This document shows positions 14,283 to 25,800 of a stretch of DNA of 46,216 nucleotides, piece after piece. The notes beneath the pieces are model-generated. The model saw nothing but the letters and a program-made list of their open reading frames with translations. It did not search any database and was not told the origin of the DNA. The DNA is taken from positions 1 through 46,216 of the forward strand of contig PDPH01000059.1 of assembly GCA_002747435.1 (NCBI GenBank), given 5' to 3'. The translations under genes were made by a program, and so were the position numbers. Each line of letters starts with the position of its first letter. The first letter of the stretch is position 1. Origin of the DNA: Pseudomonadota bacterium (GTDB lineage Bacteria; Pseudomonadota; Gammaproteobacteria; Thiotrichales; Thiotrichaceae).

Positions 14283-14929
14283 CAGTCTGCCTCTCCCTCC
14301 ACTGGGGCTTCCGCGTCACTAGCACTACTGCTACTGCTACCACCGGCAGGGCCATAAACTGAAGCAACCGCCAAGTCATGGTCTTCGCCATGAGCCAATG
14401 CTAGCAAAGTAACCCCTTGTGGCAGTTTCAGTTCAGACAAGTGAACAGTGCAACCTTTTTCAACATTTTGCATATCAACTTCAATGTATTCAGGCAAATC
14501 TTTAGGCAAGCAATTCACCTCAACCTCAGTCATAGCGTGACTGATAGCACCGCCCTGCATCTTGACCCCAATGCAGCTTTCTTCATTAATGAAGTGCAAT
14601 GGTACAACCATATTCAAGGCTTCACCTTCCTTGATACGCTGCAAATCAGCATGTAAAACGACAGGGCGGGAAGGGTGACGTTGCAGATCACGCAGAATGA
14701 CTTTTTCTTTACGCTGACCAAAGTCAACCGTGATAATCTGGCTGTAAAAAGCTTCTTCCATCAGATTGCGAATCAATTCATTGTGCTTCAGGGTAATAGC
14801 CTGAGCATCCTTATCTGCACCATAAATAATAGCAGGCACTTTATTTTCACGACGCAGGCGGCGGCTCGCACCTTTCCCCTGCTCATTTTCGGCACGTAAT
14901 TCGGCCTGCAATACAAATTCTTTAGACAT
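14282..14929 (-). CDS. rplY: Ribosomal protein bL25, long CTC form
   Basis: bL25 binds 5S rRNA. ATG 14929 with GGAGA upstream gives 215 residues, starting MSKEFVLQAELRAENEQGKG; an upstream in-frame start at 14953 is less likely. The N-terminal L25 domain is followed by the TL5/CTC C-terminal beta domain and an acidic Ser-rich tail. It lies between prs and pth, the conserved order. Confidence 0.95.
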   Translation of the reverse strand: MSKEFVLQAELRAENEQGKGASRRLRRENKVPAIIYGADKDAQAITLKHNELIRNLMEEAFYSQIITVDFGQRKEKVILRDLQRHPSRPVVLHADLQRIKEGEALNMVVPLHFINEESCIGVKMQGGAISHAMTEVEVNCLPKDLPEYIEVDMQNVEKGCTVHLSELKLPQGVTLLALAHGEDHDLAVASVYGPAGGSSSSSASDAEAPVEGEAD

Positions 14930-15023
14930 CTTTATTCTCCAAATCATCAACAAACATGACTAAACCCGCGACCAGATTGAGTCATGCACTACCGGTAATA
15001 AGCCCTGTTTGGGCTGAATGGCA

Positions 15024-15980
15024 TCAACTCTCTTCAAACAGTGAGCTGACAGAATCGTCACGATTAATCCGCAAAATCGTTTTTGCAAGAATACCCGCAA
15101 CAGAAAGTTGCTGGATTCTACCACAGTCTCTAGCTTGTTGGCTCAAGGGAATGCTATCGGTGACTACGACCTCATCCAGCTCTGAGCCTATAATATTTTC
15201 CACGGCTTTACCGGAAAATACCGGATGGGATGCGTAGGCACACACACTCAATGCACCTTGTTTTTTCAAGGCAGTAGCTGCATTGCATAAAGTACCGCCC
15301 GTATCAATCAAGTCATCAATCAGCACACAATGCCGACCTTCAACTTCACCAATAATATTCATAATTTCAGCCTTATTAGGCTCAGGACGGCGCTTATCTA
15401 TAATTGCCAAATCAACATTACCCAAAGCCTTGGATAAAGCGCGAGCACGTACGACGCCACCAACATCGGGTGAAACAACAATAAGCTTATCCATATTCTT
15501 TGCCATAATATCTGCCTGCAAAACCCCAGAGGCGTAGATATTATCCACCGGCACATCGAAAAAGCCTTGTACCTGATCCGAATGCAAATCAATCGTCAAG
15601 ACGCGATCCACATGTGCTGTTGCCACCATATCAGCCACCAACTTAGCTGAAATAGGTACACGGCGAGAGCGCACCCGCCTGTCCTGCCGCGCATAACCAT
15701 AATAAGGGATCACTGCCGTAATGCGTCCCGCAGAAGCACGGTACAAAGCATCAGCAATAACCAGCAACTCCATCAGGTTATCATTGGTAGGAGAGCAAGT
15801 AGACTGCATAACAAAAACGTCACGACCCCGCACATTCTCCAAAATCTCGACATGCACTTCACCATCACTGAAGCGCTCAGCCTTAAGTTTTCCAAGAGGA
15901 ATGGCTAGGTGATCGACGACTTTGTGGGCGAGTTCAGGGTTGGCGTTCCCTGTGAACACCATCATTCTATCGTCAGACAT
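15024..15980 (-). CDS. prs: Ribose-phosphate pyrophosphokinase
   Basis: The enzyme makes PRPP from ribose 5-phosphate and ATP for nucleotide, His and Trp synthesis. The 318-residue protein has [29 protein letters not shown], the ATP-binding [16 protein letters not shown] and the PRPP loop [13 protein letters not shown]. It lies between tRNA-Gln and rplY, typical for gammaproteobacteria. Confidence 0.97.
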   Translation of the reverse strand: MSDDRMMVFTGNANPELAHKVVDHLAIPLGKLKAERFSDGEVHVEILENVRGRDVFVMQSTCSPTNDNLMELLVIADALYRASAGRITAVIPYYGYARQDRRVRSRRVPISAKLVADMVATAHVDRVLTIDLHSDQVQGFFDVPVDNIYASGVLQADIMAKNMDKLIVVSPDVGGVVRARALSKALGNVDLAIIDKRRPEPNKAEIMNIIGEVEGRHCVLIDDLIDTGGTLCNAATALKKQGALSVCAYASHPVFSGKAVENIIGSELDEVVVTDSIPLSQQARDCGRIQQLSVAGILAKTILRINRDDSVSSLFEES

Positions 15981-16013
15981 GAATAGCTCGCGTTGGAATA
16001 AAAGGGGAAAAGA

Positions 16014-16088
16014 TGGCTGGGCCGCCAGGATTCGAACCTGGGAATGCCGGAATCAAAATCCGGTGCCTTACCGCTTGGCGACGGCCCA
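16014..16088 (-). tRNA. tRNA-Gln (anticodon TTG)
   Basis: TGGGCCGTCGCC...GGCGGCCCAGCCA folds with a 7-bp acceptor stem, D-arm, anticodon stem CCGGA/TCCGG and loop TTTTGAT. CCA is encoded. It sits between ispE and prs, a known position in gammaproteobacteria. Confidence 0.95.
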
Positions 16089-16099
16089 GTAATAGGAGA

Positions 16100-16963
16100 T
16101 TACCAAACTTGCTGTCTGAGGCTTGTGTGTAAAGGCGACTGATTAACACCTTTAGCCACAAAACCAGACCATTGTTCAGGAAGTAATGCCAGTATGCCTT
16201 GTGCTTTAGTTTCATCATCAAACGCTGCAAAGAGGCAGGCTCCAGAACCAGTCAATTTTGCTTCTGCATACACCGAAAGCCAATCGAACGCTTGTGCTAC
16301 TTCGGGGTAGGCTGCTTTCACTACAGGCTCAAACACATTCACTGTCTGCCCTGCGAGAAAGGCCGCTATTCTGATGGCTTGGCAATCACGTGTCAAGCCC
16401 TCCTGAGCGAAAATTTTTGCCGTTGATACATGCACATTAGGATGTATCACCAAGTACCACTTTTCTGCAACAGTCACTGGCTCTAACTGCTCACCAATGC
16501 CCTCAGCCCATGCCGCTTGTCCGCGTACAAACACTGGCACATCAGCCCCTAATTGCAAGCCTAAATCAGCCAACTCATCCAAATTCAGTCCACATCGCCA
16601 TAAAGCATTCAGCCCTACTAAAGCCGTGGCAGCATCGGAGCTACCGCCCCCCAAACCGCCCCCCATAGGTAAGCGCTTATCAACGTAGAGATTCACTCCC
16701 CAAGGACAGGCGGTGACTTGTTGTAATAAGCAGGCGGCTTTTACGGTCAGGTCTTCTGCTTCAGGAAGGCGAGGATCGCCTGCACAGCGCATAATTTGTG
16801 AATCATTACGTTGCTCCAAGCGAATTTGATCAGCCTTGTCTAAAAAGATAAACAAGGTTTGCAGCAGATGATAACCATCTGCTCGCCGTCCAGTAATATG
16901 TAGAAACAGATTCAACTTAGCCGGTGCAGGCAAGCTTAGCGATTTCAGAATTTGGTCTGCCAT
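16100..16963 (-). CDS. ispE: 4-diphosphocytidyl-2-C-methyl-D-erythritol kinase
   Basis: This is a step of the MEP isoprenoid pathway. The 287-residue GHMP kinase has APAKLNLFLHITGRRADGYH at the N-terminus and the ATP loop PMGGGLGGGSSDAATALVGL. The C-terminal GSGACLFAAF block is typical. It overlaps the lolB end by 19 bases. Confidence 0.97.
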   Translation of the reverse strand: MADQILKSLSLPAPAKLNLFLHITGRRADGYHLLQTLFIFLDKADQIRLEQRNDSQIMRCAGDPRLPEAEDLTVKAACLLQQVTACPWGVNLYVDKRLPMGGGLGGGSSDAATALVGLNALWRCGLNLDELADLGLQLGADVPVFVRGQAAWAEGIGEQLEPVTVAEKWYLVIHPNVHVSTAKIFAQEGLTRDCQAIRIAAFLAGQTVNVFEPVVKAAYPEVAQAFDWLSVYAEAKLTGSGACLFAAFDDETKAQGILALLPEQWSGFVAKGVNQSPLHTSLRQQVW

Positions 16964-17580
16964 TCGCGTGCAGCTAACCTAGCTTTCACTTGCTCAATCG
17001 CGCGCTCTAAATCAATACGCGCAGGCAAAGCCGTTACACCCTTTCCTTTGTAAGTGGGATACTTAATACTCCAACCAGCCTGTTGCAAAATGCTTGGCCG
17101 ACCCTGAGCATCCAATTGAATCGCATCTATGCGCACACCTGGCACAGGAATGCCTCTGACCCAATAACGCAAATGATTCAGTGGAAAATTCAGACCCAAG
17201 TGCTTAGCCAAGAGACGCTCAGCACTCGTGTCTTGATACACTTTACCATCCGCAGCACGCAAGCTGACTCGTGAACCAGTTGATTGCACCATAGCCATCA
17301 AGACACCCGTGGCATGAGCAATACTTATGTCATAACGCCCATTACCACGATCTAACCAATTAATACCAAAAGACCAACCTTCTTCGCGCAATTGCAAACC
17401 CAAACGACCTTTCAAGCGCCATCGCTTCATGTCCGCAAACAAACGCTGACGCTCCTGCCAAGCTTCCTCGGGAGAGCGTTGTGCAACTGACATATTTCCA
17501 ACTACAGGTCTGCTCTGGGAAGTACACCCAGCAGCAACCAGCACACTGCACAGTATTAACAAGCCTGTCCTGATTTTCAT
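16945..17580 (-). CDS. lolB: Outer-membrane lipoprotein insertion protein LolB
   Basis: LolB accepts lipoproteins from LolA at the outer membrane. The 211 residues begin with a lipoprotein signal (LILCSVLVAAGC, lipobox VAAGC). The mature part has WRLKGRLGLQLREEGWSFGI, LRYWVRGIPVPG and the C-terminal LPARIDLERA typical of the family. It lies between the TPR lipoprotein and ispE. Confidence 0.93.
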   Translation of the reverse strand: MKIRTGLLILCSVLVAAGCTSQSRPVVGNMSVAQRSPEEAWQERQRLFADMKRWRLKGRLGLQLREEGWSFGINWLDRGNGRYDISIAHATGVLMAMVQSTGSRVSLRAADGKVYQDTSAERLLAKHLGLNFPLNHLRYWVRGIPVPGVRIDAIQLDAQGRPSILQQAGWSIKYPTYKGKGVTALPARIDLERAIEQVKARLAAREWQTKF

Positions 17581-17648
17581 GCAGCTCTTCCTTGTATGAA
17601 TAGTATTAACAAACTTTAGGGGGATGATCGAATCAAGTACGCTTACGG

Positions 17649-19400
17649 TTACAAATGTTCAGATAAACCCACTAGACGCTCCTTTACGTCAACCAGCATC
17701 TTGTCTTCAGGATGCTTGCTCAACATTTCCTGTAAGAGTTGCTTCGCTTCATCCTGTTTACCGCTAACACTTAACACTTCAATCAGGTGACTGGCAATTT
17801 CAGGATCAGGCAAGATATTAAACGCTTTACGCAGCCATTCTTCCGCACCGGCCAAATCGTTTAGCTTGAACTTTACCCAGCCCATACTGTCCATAATGGC
17901 CGGACTCTCCGGGTTGATTTCAATAGCTTTTTGAATCAGCTCATAAGCTTCCTGATAACGATCCGTGCTTAAGGTCAGCATATAGCCCAAAGCATTCAAG
18001 GAATCAGCATCTTCAGAGGCTTCGGCCAAAATAGCACGCAAATCCTGCTCTGCTTCAGCTATTTTGCCCATACGTTCATAGCTTAAAGAGCGGGCGTATA
18101 ATAAATTATGCTTATTGACGCCTAAAGCCTCGGCACGGGTATAAATAGCAACGGCCTGCTGGTAGCTGCCTGCATTATGCAATAGTTCACCTTCAGCCAT
18201 CAATGCGCGAATTTTTTCCTTTGGCACATCTGTTTTTTGAGTCATTTCCTGCAACCAAGAGCGAGCAGCCTCCAAGCCTAGTGTATTTTTCAACAATAGC
18301 GCTCGACGCATCATTGCTTCGCGTGCCAAATCACCCTTCAACGCACCTTCATAAGCTTTTAAAGCTTCCTCATTACGCTTTTGCCCTTCATAAATCTGCC
18401 CCAGAAAATAACTCGCACGGTGTTTGCGGTCAGGTATTTTCAACAGTTTCTTCATTAAAGGCTCAGCAAAGGCATACTCCCCCTGCTCCAGATAAAGCAA
18501 GCCTAAAGTGTATAAAATATCTGCATTATCTGGCTCATCGGCATAAAGCTGCTGAAATATTGGCCGCGCTTCTTCACGACGATCGGTCATAATTAGCAAA
18601 CGCCCATAATCCAACTTCAAGCGTGCATCATCGGTATCCTTTATCAAAGCCTGCAAAGCAGACAAAGCCTCTTCTTCACGCCCTAGCGCCAGAAGAGCAC
18701 GGTGGCGCAAACGAACTGCTTGTTTTTTTTGCGCATCATCACCTTCGGCCAATACTTTATCGACCGCTTTCAATACCTCTTCGTAACGCTCACTACTCAA
18801 TGCAAAAGTCGCTACAGCAAGCTGAACTGGGGCAGAGCCATCTTTCTTGTCCGCATAACGCTGTAAAACTTCATACGTATTACGTTGCCCTGTCTCCAAA
18901 GCCAACAACTGCATGACAAACTCAAAGCCAAAGCCTTCTGATTTATCCATGCTCTGGCGTACCCAGTCGACATCCTCAATAGTAGCGTCATAATTGCCCA
19001 ACTGAGCATTTAACAGTATGCGATACTGCCGCACCTTGAGGGCATTTGGTTCAAGTTTTGCCCAACGCTCCAAGGCTGACTTGGCCAGTAATGGCTCATC
19101 TGCTTCCAAAGCAATCTCAGTGGCTCGCTTCAGCAAACCAACATCTTCGCTATTGACTGTAGCTAGAATATAATGCTGGGCAGCCTGCTTGAGTTTAGCT
19201 TCCCTGACCAACATTTCAGCCAGTAAGGTATTGTACATACGGTAACTGGTGTCAGAATGGAAGGGTGTTGCAGGTAATAACGGTGAAGCCGCCAAGGCTT
19301 CAGTCGATTCGGCTAGGCTACTGCTGCTGAGGGTGCAGCCAGCCACAAGCATAGCCATTGTTAGCCCCAATAAAGGACGAGAAAAACAGGATCGGAACAT
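17649..19400 (-). CDS. TPR-repeat lipoprotein
   Basis: From ATG 19400 (GGAG 6 bases upstream) the product has 583 residues. The N-terminus is a lipoprotein signal (LLGLTMAMLVAGC). The mature protein is built almost entirely of tetratricopeptide repeats, clearest near the C-terminus (DADSLNALGYMLTLSTDRYQ, NPESPAIMDSMGWVKFKLND). Such a gene is a fixed neighbour of lolB in many gammaproteobacteria; its molecular role is not settled. It is divergent from hemA. A longer frame to 19466 lacks a good start. Confidence 0.85.
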   Translation of the reverse strand: MFRSCFSRPLLGLTMAMLVAGCTLSSSSLAESTEALAASPLLPATPFHSDTSYRMYNTLLAEMLVREAKLKQAAQHYILATVNSEDVGLLKRATEIALEADEPLLAKSALERWAKLEPNALKVRQYRILLNAQLGNYDATIEDVDWVRQSMDKSEGFGFEFVMQLLALETGQRNTYEVLQRYADKKDGSAPVQLAVATFALSSERYEEVLKAVDKVLAEGDDAQKKQAVRLRHRALLALGREEEALSALQALIKDTDDARLKLDYGRLLIMTDRREEARPIFQQLYADEPDNADILYTLGLLYLEQGEYAFAEPLMKKLLKIPDRKHRASYFLGQIYEGQKRNEEALKAYEGALKGDLAREAMMRRALLLKNTLGLEAARSWLQEMTQKTDVPKEKIRALMAEGELLHNAGSYQQAVAIYTRAEALGVNKHNLLYARSLSYERMGKIAEAEQDLRAILAEASEDADSLNALGYMLTLSTDRYQEAYELIQKAIEINPESPAIMDSMGWVKFKLNDLAGAEEWLRKAFNILPDPEIASHLIEVLSVSGKQDEAKQLLQEMLSKHPEDKMLVDVKERLVGLSEHL

Positions 19401-19547
19401 AAAAAACTCCGGCATGCGCTGATACCCTTGATATTTAAATATGTTTAGCTTTAGAGGTATATTCACAAATTACCTTGTAATCCTGCATAACGTAGCAGAA
19501 AATTCGCAGTTCTGAAAATTAAATGTGCGCTTGGTAAAGCTTTCTGG

Positions 19548-20798
19548 ATGTCAATCTTTGTTGTAGGGGTCAATCATAAGACTGCGCCCGTGTCTATTCG
19601 TGAACAGTTGGCCTTTTCCCCAAACCGACTGGCTGAGGCATTACAGTCTGCTAATTCGCTGGTGGCAGAAAATCTGATTCTCTCTACCTGTAACCGTACG
19701 GAGCTTTATGCCGCCAGTACAGGACAGCAGGCGGCTGAAGCATTAAGTGATTGGTTGGCTGACTTTCATCGTCTACCAGCTAAAAAACTTAGCCCTTATC
19801 TATTCACTTATCACGAAGAACAAGCGGTTAAACATGCGCTGCGCGTTGCTTGTGGCTTAGACTCACTCGTGTTGGGCGAACCTCAAATATTGGGACAACT
19901 CAAAACAGCCCTACAAGCGGCCGCCTCTGCCAGCGTGACCGGCAACCAACTCAATCGCTTAATGCAACATGCTTTCGCTACAGCAAAAAAAGTACGCACC
20001 CAAACCCGCATAGGCGCTAATCCCGTATCCGTGGCTTTTGCTGCTGTCAGCCTCGCCAAACAAATTTTTACTCGCCTAGAAGAACAGACGGCTTTACTGG
20101 TCGGTGCTGGAGAGACCATAGAGCTGGTCGGCAGGCATTTAATGGCACACCATATCGACCATATCATTATTGCTAATCGTAATGAAGAGCGCGCAGCACA
20201 CCTAGCCGCAAGCTATCAAGGTGAAGGCATTCCCTTAACCGAGATTCAAGAGCACCTGTACCGCGCTGACATCGTTATTTCATCGACCGCAGCACCACTG
20301 CCTATTATTGGCAAAGGCATGGTGGAACGCAGCTTAAAACGACGCAAACATCGCCCTATGTTTATGGTGGATATTGCCGTACCGCGTGATATAGAACCAG
20401 AAGTAGGTGCTTTAGACGATGTTTATTTATACACTGTTGACGACTTACAATCAGTGATTGATGACAATTTGCAATCACGTCGCCAAGCCGCTGAACAAGC
20501 AGAAGTGATGGTGGACGAAGAAGTACACCGTTTTATGGCTTGGTTACGCGCCCAAAGCCAAATGGATGCCATTCGCAACTATCGTCGACATAATGAAGCC
20601 CTGCGCGATGAGGTATTAAATCGCGCCCTGAAAATGCTAAATACCAAATCGCCCGAAGAAGCACTCAACTTTTTAGCGCATACACTCACCAACAAATTGG
20701 GGCATTCACCGACCCGAATCATGCACCAAGCTGCGCAATCAGGTGATCACGAACTGCTAGAAAAAGCGCGTATTTTATTTAACCTCAACGATGATTAA
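19548..20798 (+). CDS. hemA: Glutamyl-tRNA reductase
   Basis: It catalyses the first committed step of C5-pathway tetrapyrrole synthesis. The 416-residue protein has the catalytic Cys in LSTCNRTELYA, the GxGxxx-type NADPH loop (LLVGAGETIELVGRHL), VDIAVPRDIEPEV and the C-terminal dimerisation helix. It leads the hemA-prfA-prmC run and diverges from the TPR gene. Confidence 0.97.
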   Translation: MSIFVVGVNHKTAPVSIREQLAFSPNRLAEALQSANSLVAENLILSTCNRTELYAASTGQQAAEALSDWLADFHRLPAKKLSPYLFTYHEEQAVKHALRVACGLDSLVLGEPQILGQLKTALQAAASASVTGNQLNRLMQHAFATAKKVRTQTRIGANPVSVAFAAVSLAKQIFTRLEEQTALLVGAGETIELVGRHLMAHHIDHIIIANRNEERAAHLAASYQGEGIPLTEIQEHLYRADIVISSTAAPLPIIGKGMVERSLKRRKHRPMFMVDIAVPRDIEPEVGALDDVYLYTVDDLQSVIDDNLQSRRQAAEQAEVMVDEEVHRFMAWLRAQSQMDAIRNYRRHNEALRDEVLNRALKMLNTKSPEEALNFLAHTLTNKLGHSPTRIMHQAAQSGDHELLEKARILFNLNDD

Positions 20799-20804
20799 TC
20801 AACT

Positions 20805-21884
20805 GTGAAAGCCTCAATATTACAAAAACTGGAAAACCTGAGCGAACGTTATGCTGAAATCGCTGCCCTGCTAAGCGAAAGCGATGTCATTGCTGATCAA
20901 GAAAAATTTCGCAAACTGTCGATTGAATACAGCCAGCTAGAACCGATTGCACTAGGCTTTCGTGATTATCAACAAACCTTACAAGATCGGGAAACCGCCA
21001 AAGACATGCTAGCCGACCCGGAAATGAAGGAAATGGCCGCAGAAGAGCTTGAACAAATTCAAGAACGTCTGGAAGAGCAAGCATTAAATCTACAAAAATG
21101 GCTATTACCCCAAGACCCTCACGATGGCAGCAATATCTTTCTGGAAATCCGAGCAGGCACAGGAGGCGATGAAGCTGCTATTTTTGCAGGTGATTTATTT
21201 CGCATGTATTCCCGCTATGCTGAACAGCAACGCTGGCAGATAGAAGTGATCAGTATTAGCGAAGGTGAGCACGGCGGCTATAAAGAAATTATTGCGCGGA
21301 TTATTGGTAAGAATGTGTATTCCCGCCTGAAATTTGAATCGGGCGCACATCGCGTACAGCGCGTGCCAGAAACAGAATCGCAAGGGCGCATTCATACCTC
21401 TGCCGCAACCGTCGCCATTATGCCAGAAGTGAGCGAGGTGGAAGCCCAACCCATTAACCCGACAGATCTACGTATTGATACTTATCGTGCCTCTGGTGCG
21501 GGTGGACAACACGTCAATAAAACCGACTCAGCGATTCGTATTACCCACCTGCCTAGCGGCTTAGTCGTGGAATGTCAAGATGAGCGCTCGCAACATAAAA
21601 ATCGCGCACGTGCTATGTCTTTGCTGCAAGCCAAACTACTGGAAACTGAACGCCAAAAACAAGCTTCTGAACAAGCGGAAACTCGTCGTAACCTAGTGGG
21701 TAGCGGTGATCGCTCAGAACGAATTCGCACTTACAACTTTCCTCAAGGGCGTGTCACTGATCATCGTATTAATCTAACTCTATATAAACTAGACGATATG
21801 ATGGCAGGCTATATCGATCAGATCATTGAACCACTGATACAGGAGTATCAAGCAGATCAGTTAAGTGCCTTGGCTGGTGAATAA
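20805..21884 (+). CDS. prfA: Peptide chain release factor 1
   Basis: RF1 reads UAA and UAG. The start is GTG, 6 bases after hemA. The 359-residue protein has the GGQ loop ([16 protein letters not shown], residues 233-235) and the PET-type codon-recognition tripeptide in [10 protein letters not shown]. PrmC, encoded next, methylates the GGQ glutamine. Confidence 0.97.
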   Translation: MKASILQKLENLSERYAEIAALLSESDVIADQEKFRKLSIEYSQLEPIALGFRDYQQTLQDRETAKDMLADPEMKEMAAEELEQIQERLEEQALNLQKWLLPQDPHDGSNIFLEIRAGTGGDEAAIFAGDLFRMYSRYAEQQRWQIEVISISEGEHGGYKEIIARIIGKNVYSRLKFESGAHRVQRVPETESQGRIHTSAATVAIMPEVSEVEAQPINPTDLRIDTYRASGAGGQHVNKTDSAIRITHLPSGLVVECQDERSQHKNRARAMSLLQAKLLETERQKQASEQAETRRNLVGSGDRSERIRTYNFPQGRVTDHRINLTLYKLDDMMAGYIDQIIEPLIQEYQADQLSALAGE

Positions 21885-21925
21885 AGTTCCCCCTTTATAC
21901 ATACTTTTGCTAATTTGCGAGTGCC

Positions 21926-22786
21926 ATGACTATTCAGGAAGCTTTGCAGGAGGCCAGAAAACGCCTAAGCGCTGTATCAAACAGCGCAGCACTGGATGCT
22001 GAATTGCTATTAGCACATTGCCTCCAAAAAAATCGTAGTTATTTATACACTTGGCCAGAAAAATCCTTAAACGAACAGCAGTATGTTAGTTTTAATCAGC
22101 TACTGGAACAAAGACAGCAAGGCACTCCCATCGCTTATTTGTTGGGGTATCGTGAATTCTGGGGATTAAATTTCAAAGTTTCTTCTGCCACGCTCATTCC
22201 TCGCCCGGAGACAGAATTATTAGTTGAATTAGCCTTAGAAAAAATACCGCTACACACTGCCTGTCATGTCATTGATCTAGGCACAGGCAGCGGTGCAATT
22301 GCCATCAGCATTGCCTATGAACGCCCTCATGCTCAAGTTATAGGTATCGATGTATCTACAGATGCTTTAACGATTGCAGCTAATAATGCGCAGCAGTACC
22401 AAATCAATAATCTAAAATTACTACAATCAAACTGGTTTGCAGCCCTAGCATCTGACGCTTGCTTTGATCTGATTATCGCTAATCCACCTTATATTGCGAA
22501 TACAGACCCGCATTTAGAGCAAGGTGATGTACGCCATGAGCCTCGCCGAGCATTAGTATCTGGCGCTGATGGATTGGATGATATTCGTTGGCTAATTGAT
22601 AAAGCACGCGACTTTCTAAAACCCAATGCCTATCTTTTATTGGAACATGGTTTTGATCAGGGGCAATCAGTCACTGCTTTATTCAGACAAGCAGGCTATA
22701 CCGATATTCAATGTGTGCAAGACTTGGAAAATCGTGATCGCGTTAGCCTTGGAAAAAGACCTTCAAAAGCAGCCCAGCCAAGATGA
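21926..22786 (+). CDS. prmC: Release factor glutamine methyltransferase
   Basis: It methylates the GGQ Gln of RF1 and RF2. The 286 residues contain the SAM motif VIDLGTGSGAIAISIA and the catalytic NPPY (IIANPPYIAN). The N-terminal five-helix substrate domain is present. It ends the hemA operon and converges on pilY1 with about 90 bp between them, where I see no convincing terminator. Confidence 0.96.
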   Translation: MTIQEALQEARKRLSAVSNSAALDAELLLAHCLQKNRSYLYTWPEKSLNEQQYVSFNQLLEQRQQGTPIAYLLGYREFWGLNFKVSSATLIPRPETELLVELALEKIPLHTACHVIDLGTGSGAIAISIAYERPHAQVIGIDVSTDALTIAANNAQQYQINNLKLLQSNWFAALASDACFDLIIANPPYIANTDPHLEQGDVRHEPRRALVSGADGLDDIRWLIDKARDFLKPNAYLLLEHGFDQGQSVTALFRQAGYTDIQCVQDLENRDRVSLGKRPSKAAQPR

Positions 22787-22879
22787 GCTGCTTTATGATG
22801 GCAATCAAAATGTGTGATTAGTAGCATCCTTAATTACTGTCATAACCCATGCTCCATGCTAAGCGTGGTCACTGTGGTA

Positions 22880-25800
22880 CTAGTCCTCAGCTACACTACG
22901 ATCCAGCCAGTACATACGAGGTAACAAGCGATTTAAATCAATACGTTGCTCATAAGTTCCTCCCTCTTCTGCCCTAACCGTATTATCACGGCTCAATAAG
23001 GGCAGTGGGGACTTACCAATCAATACAAACATATCCTGCTTACAATCCCCTACGGTACAATCACCTCCTGCACGGGAAGTCATTTGACCAAACATGACCT
23101 GAGGAGCATCTAGTAATTCATTATGCGATACCACTTTGGAACGATTAATACCACTCACTTGATCATCCATATCAATGACTGCCTGGCCTGTTTTAAGGTC
23201 TAACACATAAGCACGAGAGGTCGTGGTGGCCGACTCACAGGCAGAAACAGTAGAAGCATTGCCATTTGCATCCGTCAAAGAGAAAGAAGTAAACAGCACT
23301 TTATTCATAAACGTTAGCGCTGAGGACAGAACTTTCTCACTATTCAAGGCCATATTAATGTACCAACCTTTTTTATCCGCTTCACTCAAGGCTGTTGTAT
23401 TATGAGTAACATCCGCCAAATCAGCTTCTGTAATATTTGGATCAGCAGGCGGAACCTCATAAGGATAAGGATCACGCAATACATAAAAACGATTGCTTGC
23501 CTCCTTATTATTGAGTGGATGAGTGCGATAGCCACTACCTAAAGCGATGCTCATCACTGGATGACCCCGCTTATCAATATACATTGATACATCAGGCTCA
23601 TAGAAGAACTTGCGATGATCAATACTACCAGACCCACCACCAAGGCTAGCCATTAAAGATAACTTTTTAGTAGCCGTCGTAAAGTCATCGCCTTGTATAT
23701 CTACACGCCAGACATAACCACCTGTGTCTGCAAAGTACAAACGATCCAGTGCGCCATTGCCATCCATATCTAAAATACGAATATCCCCAGCCACACCATG
23801 CTTGATACGCCCACTATTACCTTGGCTAGCAGACCACAGCTTAGTGCCTGTTTTAGCATCCACAATATAAACATCCGTACCCAAACTGTCTGTAGGCTGG
23901 CGTAAAGTCAAATCTTCAATATCTTTATTCGGATCGTAGCCGCCACCAAAAACCAAGACTGCTTGCGGCTCAATAGTTATACTGCCTGCATAAGTAACTG
24001 ACTTGGCAATTTGGGATAAGGTTGGTTTTGACCAAGCTCTACCTAAGTTAAAATCGGTATTATTTGAATCGATAATCCAAGCAATTGAGGGCGCAGATGG
24101 ATTGGTAATATCCAAGGCATAATAAGCCTTACCGCCTTCACGTAAACCAAAAAATAGCATAGCCTCATCACCTTCAGAAGCTTCAATGATGCCATTATTA
24201 TTATTATCTTTACGCCAAACAGTCAGTGCCCCATCAATACCCCAAATATGCTTTTTGGATAAAGCATTTTTTAAAAACGCAGCTTGATTCAGTAATAAAG
24301 AGCTTGGCATATAGGCCCATTGCTCAACACCATTATCCGTATCAATAGCATGCAGGAAACCTTCATTAGTCCCAATAAATACTAAACTCTTATTATCCGA
24401 ATAATTCACCACCACAGGTTTAGAGTTAATCATATCGCCCATATGATTACGGACACCTTTATTAGGGTCACCCTTTTTATAACCGCGCACAAAATTCACT
24501 AATTTTTCACGAAATTCATCTGGATCACTATAAGCCTCCCCGGAAGGAACAATCATCGTATGGTCAATATGAGTATTATCTAAATTAACCAAAGAAGGAT
24601 TAAGAGGCTGATCATTAGCTCGTAATATAGGTAAGTCATCGGTATATAGTTTGCGCATATCAGGCGCTGGTAATTTATGAGCCGCACCTCCCATAGTTAC
24701 ATCAGAACCATGCTCGTCTGTAGACCATAAATCTTTTGCTGTAACATTAAAACCACCAGTTTCCGGGTTAAGTACCCCGCCATTATCATCTTTAACAATG
24801 CCATTTTCAATTTTGAATTTACGTAAATTACCAGACCAAGCAGAAGTATAAGAATAGTTAAAGACAGGCACATAAACATATTTATCATTCTGCAAAATTT
24901 GACTGCTGTCGACAGATAGACTAGGCGAAGAAAACGACAGAGATTGTACGTCAACATTAGAAAAGATTTGTGAAAACGCGTCGATTAACTCGTCATAGTT
25001 ATCCGCAGTAAACGCACCGTCTTGGGCGGTTGCTAATGATTGCAAATAAGCCGTCCCTTTAGACGCACGGCTCATTCCAAATGCAACCGTATAAGTTTCT
25101 ACCGTTTGATTTTCAGCCAAAATAGAATCACTGATTTGATCAGTATGTTTTAAAAATTGAGTCAATTCCCTACCGCAAACCCCGCTGGCATAATCACCTA
25201 GATTATTCACACAACTGCTGACGCCTATCATCTGCTTCATCGTTTCAGGAAAATCAGTACTACTTAGACTAGGCACTATATTCGATAGCAGATTAGTATC
25301 GTAGGTCTTATCAGGTTCTACCGATTCAGCAAAGCGTCCTGTTCCGTCTGCGGCACCTCGGTAAGGATATTCAGGTTTACCATCTGACATAAGTACCAAG
25401 TAATTCTTTTGACAAGTAAACTTTATGGGTGACTTATAATTAATCGCACCTGAAAAACTATTACAGATCTCATGCTTACAAATTTCAATAGACTCAGCAG
25501 GACTCTGACCTGGATAACACTCCGTAGCCTGCCAATTGGTATCACAACGTCCATTGGGATAAGAAGCACTCGGCTCTTCATACGTACCACAGCAATACCT
25601 TACAGTACCGACTTGACACGTCGACAGATCAACCGTGCTATTACACATATTCAAAGTACGATTACAGTCCACCATCGCGGGAGACGCACAATTCAACCCT
25701 CCATTATAAGTAGAGGGATGAGCCGCCCACGATAAAGAGGGAGAAGCAGCTCGCCCCCAAAAAACACTGTCACCACGAAAATAGCGTGCAGCCTCATATA

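Noticed and set aside
14955..14986. Inverted repeat CATGACT...AGTCATG between prs and rplY as an L25 leader structure
   Set aside because: The 7-bp stem has an 18-base loop and no resemblance to a known ribosomal leader; too weak to support.
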